A DNA stretch of 41,948 nucleotides from Chlamydomonas sphaeroides (lineage: Eukaryota; Chlorophyta; Chlorophyceae; Chlamydomonadales; Chlamydomonadaceae): positions 1 through 41,948 of the forward strand of contig BDDC01000806.1 in assembly GCA_001662425.1 (NCBI GenBank), written 5' to 3'. The notes below the pieces were generated by a model. The model saw nothing but the letters and a program-made list of their open reading frames with translations, was not told the DNA's origin and did no database searches. Position 1 is the stretch's first letter. Each line of letters opens with the position of its first letter. Of this stretch, positions 24,301-36,300 are shown piece by piece. The position numbers and the translations under genes were made by a program.

Positions 24301-27300
24301 GGGGACGGGTAAGGCGCACCTGGCTAACACGCAACGTGCATATTCGGATTCCCCCATACGAATTTTACTCTGGTTGGCAGGCTGCCTGATGTGGTTGTTG
24401 CAGCCAGCTGCCCGGACCTGGGCATGTCGCTGATTGGGCTGCAGCAAGCACGAGCGCCGTCTGAGGCTGCACAGTCGAGCACCAGCCCCGCCCTGTGGCG
24501 TCGCACCTGCGGCGATGGCATCCCCATACGTGACGCGGTGGGTTGCAGAGGCCGGTATGCGGCATTGCATTGGAAAGGTCGTCGATCTCCAACCATGTTG
24601 CTGTTGGCTGGCTGGGCGGCAGGAGGAGTGTGACCTGGGTGTAGACAACGATGATGCCAACAGCCTGTGCACTTCTGGTACTTGCACCATACGACCGAGT
24701 TTCAGCATCAAGGCTTCATATAATGAAGCTTACATCGTGTTGGGAAGCGGCAGCCAAACACTTGAGCACACCGGCGCAGACTGGCAGATCTATGCCCAGG
24801 TCCGGGGCTTCAGTGCTTTGAAGTCCAGCAACGACGAGGCCCTCTTGTTTGACGGCTTCAGCAGCAGCCCGCTGGGTAAGGTTCTTACTGCGCATGTATA
24901 GCCGTGTGCAATACGACTGGTGATGACGTCAACGGCGAATCAGGTGCTAGCTACGGATGCCAATGATGTTGGCACCGCACCGTTGTAACACGTAACATTC
25001 ATGTATGCATGCAGGCTTTGATGCAAACACGCCCGTCTCCATCCACAAGGAGCAGCACCTGACCGCGGGCACCCCGTTCCAGTACAGGTAGGGCCAGCGG
25101 GAGCCGTCATATGTTCTGGATGAGCTTCATTATAATGTTTTGCAAGCAAGCTAACACTTTTGGCGATAAGCGCATGCATTTTTTGAATATTTGAGGTACC
25201 ACTCGTCACATGCAGGTCCTATCTCAAGACGGATCGCACTGTTGTTTCAACTCCAGACTGGTCGGATGTTGAAGAGCTGCAGCAGTCGGATGGATCCTTC
25301 ACAAACGGTGTGTATGTGCAGTTGCGTGCTGCTGTCCGTCCACTGACCCTAGCCTGTATGTTGCTCTGACATCACCGCTCGCCTCAATGCAGGCACAACA
25401 TCATGCGGCTGTACTACTACCAACCCGGGCGGGAAGCCAGTAGCTTTGACCGTGGTCCAAGACTTTGAAAAGATCTCCATCAGGTAAGCTCTCTAAACCG
25501 CTAATTTCATAAAATGGCTGTTGTTCCCATCGCAATTGCATGTGTATGACGTTACGTGCTCTGACTTGCTTGCCTAACAACCAACTCAACAATACAGCTG
25601 GGTGATTGGCAGCGCCTGCGAATCTGGCATCAGCGTCACGCGTAGCCTGGTTGACACGACCTCTGGGTCAGTCTCCAACACGGTCACGACTGCGCAGCTG
25701 TCCATCAGTCTTGCATGTGGAACCCTGTACCGACCGGCTGCTACGGAAATTGATGAGGACATCGTGCGGGACGATCTGCAGGTGAAGCTGTCAACACGAA
25801 CGACCGCAGCTAGCATGCATATCTTGAATAAATATATCCATGAACTTGGACATGATCCTGTCTTCCTCTGTGGTCTCAGCTGCTGCACGTGTGTATTGCT
25901 CGTGCCTGCAGGTTGGGCTCACGTACCGCTACTGCGTTACCGTAGCCTCAAGCAGCGGGGATCTGTACTACCTGGACGCATCAGATCCTCTCACTCTGTC
26001 TCGCTTTGTGAGCGGTGAGTAGAAGCCTGGATCAAGCTGACATTCTGCATTGCGGCTTGCTCACACAGTTGCACGGTCGTTGCAGATCCTGAATGCCGGG
26101 ATGTCAAGATTCAGTGGGCTGGCAAGATCTCTGGGGCCATCAGCACGCGCATGGGCACGCCGGTACCAGGTGCCCGCCTGACGGCACGCGTCATTGGCAC
26201 TTCGACGGTGGTGTCGACTGAGACGGACGACAGCGGCAAGTACTCCCTCACACTGCAGTCCCACCTACCCGAGTGCGATCCAGTTGGTGCGCCAGGTACG
26301 CAGAGGATGGCTGCCGCAGCTTGCTCTACCCCAGCAGCAGCGTTTGACGCTCGATTTCCGTTGCTGCTCTGACCTGACAAACACACACAGAGAAGTGCAC
26401 CACACAGCTTGCCAGGTGGGTACGACGAACATGGTCACATAATTACTTGGACTTACATTACGGCACCTGAAATGCCAAACACGCCTCCTCTCTCATATCA
26501 CATGGCATTTCCACAGGCTTGCCGCCAGCAAGCGAACCAAGCTGCGCAATGGTGCGGTGGTGCGCCACGTCTTCAGTGTCATCGACCGCAACATCAGCAC
26601 GCAGGTCAGGTTTCGGCTTTGCTTTGCAGCATGATAACTCAGCGGCAACTATGTCTGATCATAACACGTCGAGTTGCTGCCGACCACTATGCTATACATT
26701 TCAACGGCTTCGTGCATGCATCGCTCCTCGCTGCTTGGCGTGCTCCCCAAGCAGGTGGTCGCGGTACAGCACACGGGCACCACTGAGATGAGCGAGATGA
26801 TTGACGAAACCAGCATGCCGGTGTCAGGATACGTCAAGTGCGTTGAATTGCATGCCCTGATGAGGGCCGCCTGGGCATTGTGGCTAGCTGTGAATTTGGC
26901 GTACTCATACTCCCCATGGCACTCTTACTTTATCCTGACCCGCTCCATGTGTTGCCTCCGGCTGTCGAACCTTCATTAGGTGGCCTGGCAGCTCCTCGAA
27001 CGCTGGTTTTGACCAGACGAGGGGATGTCCCATTGCAGACATTAAAGTCTGCGCTGTTAATGTCAACGACAACAGCTCGGTCAGCTGCGCTGACACAGAT
27101 GCAGACGGGTCCTTCTCCGTGGCAGTTGGTGTTGGGACCTACATGAAGCTGCAGGCTGAGAATGGCGATCATACGTATGAGATCCAATACTCATCGTCGA
27201 CCGAGGTGCGCCAGCCACCTTCATGCATACGGCTATGTGAGCTATACATGAGGCACAATTGCACCTCTTGCTTGCCAGGTCGATGAGGACGGCGCGTTTG

Positions 27301-30300
27301 AAATCGCGTCTCCAGTGTACGACGTTGACATCCGGGATACCACGACACGGCTAGCTGTGTTTAGCATTACGGGTGGTGGCGACGACTGCACCATACCGCT
27401 TGGACGTGCGGTTCTTCAGTTCTCGGCAACTGACTGCAATGCGCAGATGTCACAGCCAGCGGCAAGTCCATAGCTAGTAACCCAACGTGTTGGCTCTGCT
27501 TTGATGGGAGTTGGTTCACTCACGTGTGCCTTGTTGGTCCCCCTTGCCTTAGGCCTCACGCCGCATAGAGATTGGTGTAGACGCCGACGGTAATGCAGTC
27601 GCCAGCACAACGTTCAGGTGTGCACGTCAACTGTTGCTGTGTTCTGGCAGAATCGACCTGGTATCTGACACTCATTTCATATGATGCCTTATGCTATGCT
27701 TTGGCTTGCAGCCTCGCTGCGCTCCCATGGGTGGTGTCTTATGTGACGTTGTCGGAGCCCATCCCCGACCTCAACTCGGTAGCGGTGGACAGCTACATGC
27801 TCCTTACGTCCCAGGTGCGTGGCGGTGGCTACGTCAACCACATATCGTGGGGGCAGCAACCTGAGGTGTTCATGTTTGCAGGCAACGCGCCTCGTCAACC
27901 TCACAACTGAGACTCGAGACGACTCCGATGCACCCTCGGCTACAACCTTCGAGTACCGCTCGCCCGTCGAGATGACGGTCGATGTATGCCGGCCACCAAG
28001 CACAGGGGCCGTCACCCCAACAGCATGTGGCGCATTCCGCCTGAGCGAGCAGTGCTCCGCTGATGCGGTACGATGCGGGCTGGCGGGCTGGCGCTGCCCT
28101 CCCAACATCGCACCCATTGTTGCCCTCATCTAACCTCACCATCCGCATTGCATGTGCAGGCGGCAGAGGCTTACAACAAGGTATACACGGCTTGGCAGCC
28201 ACCCAGCTCCTCCCTGGTCCAAAAGGACACTGTGCTTCTCAAGACAGCCATCAGCTACAGGTTTGTGCATGCAAGAAGCTCACCGGGCCTACAGCTTGCT
28301 TGAATTTCTGCTGGTGGAATCAGAATGAATGGGGATGCAACTTATCCCCCGACGTTAAGGGTTGTGGAGGGGCAATCCTTGCCTCGCCTGCATGTGCTGA
28401 CGGCACATCATGTCGGTGCCTGTTGCAGTGTGCGCATACGGTTGCTTGAGAGATATGGGCGCCAGACGTGTCGCAAGCTATCCAACAGTGTTCTGATCCA
28501 GGACGCCATAGGCGGCTCGGGTTCAGCTGTCAGCTTGGCGGTGAGAAAACCGAACACATGCTCACTTGCAACACAGCAGCACATCACGGTCGACAATACC
28601 GTGTGTGTACGTATGCAGGTTGAGACGTCCGACATCACAGGAGTTGCGGAAGCCACGTACACTTTGACGCCGGGCAGCCCCAGCTTTGCAACGGTCACTG
28701 CAAACGCTCTGTCTATGGTCATCGAGGTTGAGAACACCAACGGCTGGGCGGCTCGCAGCTTCTATCTGTACGGCATTGTCCGGGGCGACGTTGTGCGCTC
28801 GGGCACTGGCTACATTGAGGTGCCAACCCCCGTGCCGCTGCTCATCCTGCGCGACCCGCCTGGAGACACTAGCTCCGTGACTCTTAGAAGCGCCATCACC
28901 ACAGCCGTGACGTAAGTCTGCACCATAAGCCAGGGCTCTAGGTATAAAGCACGTGTGGGTCAGCCCCTGATCCGCCTTCTGCATTGTTTGCTGTGCTCAT
29001 TGCCCTGCGCAGCTTGTCAATGCAGCAATTCGACAAGACCACATGTGGCGGGTGAGGTTAGAATTGGTTTCGGCATGCATCGTCCGGTGCCCAGTACACG
29101 GTCTCACTGCACGACTGTGCTCTGTCGCAGTCCCGCCGAGCCAGAAATGATCAAGACAGCGGCCTGGGTGCGATACTAATAACAAACAGGGGTTGCTCGC
29201 AAGCTGCAACATCAATTACATAGGCACATGTATGCTCAATTACAATTCCTATAATTGTGCATGCGTGCGTGCCTCTTTCTTCGCAGTCTTTGTTCAATGC
29301 CCTCCCACTCTACTCGGTCTGTATTTGCACATACATGCATGCGCCTCGCACTGTCACACTAAGCTCTCACCAACGTCATCATGGCTTGCCTGTGCGCAGT
29401 TTGCCAAGGGGCCCGCAAAGGTCGTCAAGGTGCGTGGGTGTAGCGCAATTGAAGGCAGCAGTTGAATCTTGAACACTGCGGTGCTCGCCCTCACTGGCTC
29501 GTTTTTGGCGTGGGCACGTGGTGCACGTGCGAAACAATCGTCTGACTTCGTGCACAACCTCCTGCCTGCAATGCAACGCGTGCAATATCCCTGTATCACA
29601 GGCGACAAAGGCCGCCAAATCGGTCAGTATGCAAGCAAACACGCATTCACAGACTATGAGTGTGCTTACAAAGTGATTTTGGACATCTCAGGCTGTAAAT
29701 TTGATGAGGTTGTTCACCGCTATCCGCTCAGTTAGGCCTTTTGTACGGGCCGTCCGAGCTCTAGTCCGGACCGGCACCTACTACGACAACGGCGATAAGT
29801 CCACAACAACGTCGCCATGGCTGCCAGGTGATGAGCTCAGCGATTGTGCAAGGCTCATGTCCTGAACCTGAAACGAGCAGCAACTGACACACGTGCCACT
29901 GCTGCTGTCATGCGTGACAGATGAACTGACAAATAAAATCACGTCAATCAGCACCGCCAATGCTGCTTTAGATGCCGCTGCCGATGACGCACCACGCACA
30001 TACAGTGAGTAGGCCAGCAATCATCAGGAACTGTCATACCCGGCATACTGCCACCCCTTCTGCGCCCATGCATGCCCATTGTGATGTTGCTTGCGTGGCT
30101 GCAGGCTCCCATGCCACGGTCAGTAAGGTTGCCAAGAAAACAACCATGGGTCTCTGCCTACTGTGCCATCAAGACATCTGGCATGCTTGTAACCTGTTGT
30201 GCAGACGCTCACGGATGCCCAGGCAAATGCAAAGACCGCGCTGAAGAACCTTCTGCCCATCAGCTCATCGGATAAACGCTACACGACCATGATACAGCGG

Positions 30301-33300
30301 TATTCAGGTAGTGTAACGGGCAACCTGGGTATGCCGACTTTACCAATGTGATGGCAGCATGCATTACTGACTGCTGCTCATGAATATTGCAGACTATATA
30401 TCGAAACGGGCTGATTACGGCGGCAGTGGCAGCCCCAATCCCATCCGTGACGAGGCAGAGGGTGATGACGCATTTGGGAAAGGCGGAAAAGTGGAGACAG
30501 TTGGGCGTGGCGTTGGGTTCGCAGCGGAGTACAGAAACTCAGACAGCGACGTTCTCAAGGATGCTCTGATTGCGGCTGGCATCTCCGAAAGCGACATTGA
30601 CACAAGTTCCGACACGTATAAGCTATTGGCAGGTGAGTGCACGCCACACGGGCCCCACGGCACTGCCCTAGTGCTACCTGCCCCTTTCGTGTTCTCATGT
30701 GCAGCAAGCTTTGCGGAGAAGAATGCTGACAGCAAGGGAACGCACCTGTTCCTGGCCCGCGCCTTGGAGACCTTTGAGAAGGACAGCCAATTTTCAGATG
30801 GACCAGCATACAATGCCAAGCTAGAGGAGCTGACAATGGCATTTGCAAAGGTTCGTCTCCGGGGTGTGCTGTGGATAATGAGCATGCACGCATGCATGCT
30901 GCTGCTCCATGCACGACAAATGCGATGCTGCATGCCATGCATGTTCCTGGTGCATTGCAGGACCCGTACAGCATCAACAGCGGGAACATTGTGCTCAGGT
31001 CTGGGTGGTTAGCTAGGGTGAAAGATGCATGTAGCCTGCTCCTCGCCATGTAAAACACCGTGAGTTCACGCCCCCCATCATCCCACCCATCTATTCTACT
31101 TCACCGGCCTTGCGCAGTGACAAGAGCAGCACAGTGCCTTCCGAGTACAGGTCAGGTGGTGCGGGTGCATCCCGTCGCTTTTTCCCGGCTGGCTCATGTC
31201 TGGTCGTGTCGTTGCAAGCCGGGGACCTCTCGCATTGCACGGCAGGAACTTCAACGAGTTTTCCAAGAATGACGAGGGGCTTGTAAGTGCACATGCATCA
31301 CAGGGCTGCATCAGCTCCCCGCTGCATGCTGATGCAAAGTGCCTGTCCAAAGTACTGTTCTTTAACCTACCGGAGCGTTGTGCTGCAGTTTCCAACCTGC
31401 GGCAAGAATAAGGTTTCTGTTGGGTTCAAGTCCAAGGCGAGTGATTGAGCGTGTGTGTTTGCCAACATTGGTGCGGTATTCTCATTGTTTGGTACCCCGT
31501 TTCGACCGCTCCTGTGTTTCAGGTCTCTTCATGCGCTGGCCCTTTCGTGGCTGCTGTCTGCACTGACTGGCTTGAGGATATTGGTAAGATCAAGGGCCTT
31601 GCCAGTATGCGCAATAAGTGGTGGTCTTATGTCACCGTGCTGAACTGGAATCCTCCAGGTGTTGCTGGCTTCGCGTCTGATAAGAGGTATGATCAGTATA
31701 TGCATACTGGCCACACTGCAGCTGGCAGCTACCAGCTAACATGCTGACTCTATTTGCTGCTATTTGATCACAGCTACTTCAACCAAGGTGCGCGCATCGT
31801 GCCCGGTTGTTTTGCTATTGAAGACATTGTTGCAATGCCTCGTATGTGCGCGCGGTGTATTTCAATGCTTTGTATTTCTTCCTTCTGTGACCCCATTACT
31901 AGGCGAGGAGGTGAGTAAAAGTATATTTCTGGCAAGCTCGATGGTCCCCCTGGCACACTTAATCCATCATATCACTTTCATACACTGCGCCCTGGTCTTG
32001 CAATCAAGACCCATGCGTATAAGGTGCGCCAGCTGCCCATGGTATGCATGCCGATGCATCCGGGCCTATCATTGAGCTCTCCTCCTTGTGCTCATGACCC
32101 ACAATCTAATCGATTCTTCATGGCCCAGCTTACAATCACAAAGGCTGAGGTAGGAGCGGCTGCCTTAGAGTCCCGAAGCACGTTGATACAGCTGCCGTGG
32201 GACAACGCATGTGCCATGTACCTGCATGTAGGGCTTCACAACACCGGGCCCGAGCAACATATACATGAACGGAAACAACTCAGACATGATTTTGGTACGT
32301 ATGCTTTGAAGTACGTAATCCTCAGGAGAAAAACAGTGCTTTGTGCCAGAGAAGTAGCCAGTGCCGCGCATGGTTTCATGTGACCTGCCCGTTCACGCCT
32401 ATCGACCAGGCCCCGACGTTTGCAATCATGTTCACGCTCATGGGTATGATGGTCTTGGCGGGGCAAGCTAGGGTCTTGTGCCGGTGGATTCCTTAGGACG
32501 GTAGCCGCCAACATGGACTATGGTTCCATTACATGCATGCTCACCTTGCTCACACGTGCAGACCGCCTCTCCTGGAACACCACCAGCTGCGCTGCGGTTG
32601 CCACCATGGGCATCCCGTGAGTTGTGTGCAATGCTACATACCGGGTTCCGTCAACAGGCATACCGCATACCCAGAGGGACCAAAACCAGCTCGGCTTAGC
32701 CAGCAAGAGCCTGCAGCAGTGTGGGCGTGCAAGTGCGCTCATGGCTGATCTGCTTACCGGCGCGTCTCATAACAGGACCTGGGACATTGATCCGGACATG
32801 GACACAACAGCGTGGCACAGGTGCGCCGCCGTGCAAGGGCTCCCTGCTGGTTTGCTCAACTGATACCAGCCCGCCTACGGCTCCACAGCGTGTATCACAT
32901 CAAGAGCGTGCTGATACCCGACATCACCGCCCAGCTCAAAGCCGAGGAGGCCAAGGGCAGCTCCGCTGACCAGGCCGTACTCATCAGCCTTCAGAACGGC
33001 ATCAACGGGTCAGCAGGGAGCCCGCCGGTGGCTGTGCCTAGAAAATGGCTATGGGGTTTGCCCGCCTTGCTATGAATCTCTCGCATGTAGAACAATTGTT
33101 GACGGCGAGGTCCTGCACAGTGGCAAGGACTATCTGTGGAGTAGACTTCTGGGTTGTTGTTATTGATGGAGTAGATGGAGGGCAAGCAAGGCCTCATCAC
33201 GGGGTCAATACAGCACATCACAAACGTACTTAGAATGAACTCACCCGTGCAACTTTCAGGTGGAACCGCATCCTGGACGTGCACCGCAACCTGACCAGCA

Positions 33301-36300
33301 TGGCCCTAGATGATGAGAATCCCGACACACGCCGATTGCCGGGCTACGCGGTGAGCAAAGCACGCGTGTGTGATTTCATGCACGTTGTATCACGCAAACC
33401 AGCGCGCATGCAAACCACCACCCTGCACCTCTCTCACCTCCACAGTTCGACAGCCCCGACAGCAACGGCCTGGTGCAGCCCGAGGTTGAGGGTAGCTGGC
33501 ACACCAGCATGGAGTACCACGACGACAGGAACAAGGTGCGGAGGAAGCCCGAGTGTCTATGAATCCTAGCTGTGCTGAGTGCTGTATGAAGGGCCAGTTG
33601 TGACGTGTATTGATCCGAGCCGAACACATGTAGCTAGCGGGTGTCAGCTAGGACCACAATGTGTCTGTGCTGAGAGTATGCGGCGGCCAGCCTCCCTGCC
33701 ACTGCACTTGCATACCAGCAACTGCCCCGCTCTCCAATTGCAACCCTGCAGTACATGTACGACGGACGCTCTGTTGACCCCTCACGCCTGGAGAGCGTGA
33801 GTTCGAACAGGCTTGGCGCATGTGGACGAATACATGTCATTATTGCAGAGTTGGATGTGACCTCTTATCACGCCCCGACACCGTTTGCGCCCACAGGAGC
33901 CGGTCTGGAAGCAGGGTTTCTTTGAGGGTGAGGCGTGGGGGGGATGAACATGCTCATTGCGCTCCATGGGATGCGGCCCATAGGGACGGTGCATTGTGTA
34001 ACCACAACCAAACTAATTTATGCTCTTCTTGCTACTTCTTTACTTACGCAAGGTCCGGATAAGCTGCAGGTACGCAACCGCTATGTGCAATCGCACAGAC
34101 TCGCCACCTATCGATGTGTGCCCCGATGTTGTTACACTATGTTTGTGGTGCGCATGCATGCACCCCCAGCAACTGATGCTACGCACCCAGGTGGGTCCAA
34201 TCAATCAAGCTCCTGTAATTCTAACACGAAAGGCACACATACACCCGGCCTGGCGGACGTGTGCCATGTGTTCGTGCAACAACAGAAACTCTTTGAGGCC
34301 GGCGGGGATGCAGACCGGGGGAACCTGGTTATCAAGCCAGCTGTAGACGCCATGGGAGGCGTCCTGGCAGCCAAGCAGCTAGACGCACTGCAGCAGGAAC
34401 AGGGCCGGGACTTTCAACTCTTTTCTTTCTCAGGCGGCGGTGGCACCTACTCATGTAAGCCAACGACCGCTGTGCGCATGTGAGTAATGCATGCCGCTGG
34501 TGTGCGTCAGTGACAAAATTGTGTTTGCAGACACGTTGACTGCGCTCAGCTCCCTAAGCACCACAATCAAGTTTTCGGTCAAGTAAGGATACCTTGTAGA
34601 TAGCGCACCTGTAGTGCCTTGCATGAAGTGCTCCGCATCTCCGTGCGTGCCCGTACCTTGTGCTCAGCACTCTTCTTATACACGCCCGTCTACTTGTTCC
34701 TCCGTACGTGTACCCCGTGCCCCTATCCGCCTGATCACGCTAGTTTTCTGAACCAGCTTGGATTCTTTGGCAAGGCAAGCATCACCGTTGGTCGGTGTCC
34801 ACACTGGGCATGCACGCATTGAGCCCAAAACACGCATGCGACCTAGGCCACCCTGTATGTTCACACTTGTGACACATGGATGCGTTGCAGGCCGATACAG
34901 CCGTGGGCCCTTTTAGGGTCGGCAACGAGGAGGAGGGAATGTACACTGTGGAGCTGAATTTCGTCAGCACACAGATACAGGTCGGTGTCGGGTTTATCTA
35001 TGACCCAGACGGCAGCATTGATTGCATGGCTGCATGAGCTTCCAAACCGCACGCTGGCAGCTGCGTGCGTCGCGTTCGTCCATGCAAGCCCAGCTTCGTG
35101 AACATGCCCAAACCCCACCCATATCCTTGCAGGAGACACTGCGGGAGCGCACAGTCACTGTGACAGTCGGGGATGATGACCCTGGTGACGCATTCCTGGT
35201 CAAGGTATTTAATGTGCCAGGGGCAGAGTTCGGCACGAACTCTTTGCTGTTATATTCATGTGCTCAAGTGCAACTTGGCCCTACCGACTCCAGGTCAAGC
35301 CTGACCCGGCCTTTGGGACGCCTGGTACGTTTGATGAGTGGCACGATGGTCCTGCTGCCAAATTGCGCAAATCTGATCCGCACACCAACCCATATATGTG
35401 CCTTTACTGTGCGCAGTGTTTGAGACTTTGGCTGGCCGCTCATCGTAAGCCTCGCTTGCCGTGCCGTACAATCGCATCATAGGGACGATTTGGATTGCTC
35501 GGTTCCATTGCACGCACGGGCTAAAACTTGACGTGCCGCTCGTGGGTTGCTCACGCCCTACACAGCTGCCCGTACGAGCCTAACACCTTGCAGCGCAACG
35601 GTGCAAAGCTTTCAGTGGCACCTCCTGCAACCAAGGTATGCTCTCGCATTGTGTCCACTGCTTTCATGCATTTCTCTTTTAGTACTAACCCGGACCCGAC
35701 GGACGGAATGTTACATATCATGTTATCTGCACACCCTTTGTGTGCGCCAACCGTATCACATCGCTGCTGGTTGGACTTGCAGAACAATATCAAGCAAGGC
35801 GACGAGGCCTTCTTTGAGCTAATCCTGGAGAACCAGAGCTCGACCAATGATTCGGCAAGCCATCTGGGATGATCCAAATGCTGCTTTATTAAGATAGCAT
35901 CATGGTCCGACATACACACTTACCACACTAACTTGACGCTATGCCGCGCTCCACGCAAATATGTTGCAATGTAACAGGTGGGCATCACCCTGGGCCCTGA
36001 CCTGTAAGTACTCGGGTGGCTGCATGAAGTATCACCATGCTGCGTGATCCGCGTCACGCGCTCACCCGTGTCTGCTTGCTTATGCACTCACGAGTGCCCC
36101 GACACAACACTCCTCCCCTCTACGACAGGTGGAGTAACCAGAAGGGTCTCTATCTGCAGCTGCTTGGTTCACCCTGGGTGGACACCGTGTCGTATAGTCT
36201 TGCGGCCCCACGTGGTGCGTGCTTGCATCCAACACCCGCTCACCACCACGCATGCCAGAACGTGCTTTTCATGTCACGCAGCCATGTAGCCACCAGCGTC

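Noticed and set aside
23120..26014. Idea that the window contains two or three lectin genes in tandem with a break in this region
   Set aside because: Exon phases agree across every CTLD border, and no poly(A) signal with a following start codon and signal peptide was seen between modules. RNA evidence would still be needed to exclude it.
29469..29735. Plus-strand open frame read as one exon
   Set aside because: It is not in phase with the neighbouring exons as a whole; only 29602-29672 and 29736-29827 fit when spliced.
27879..33926. REJ/GPS/PLAT region of a polycystin-1 homologue
   Set aside because: WSC and CTLD modules prompted the comparison, but no GPS cleavage motif, PLAT domain or multiple helices are present before the single TM segment.
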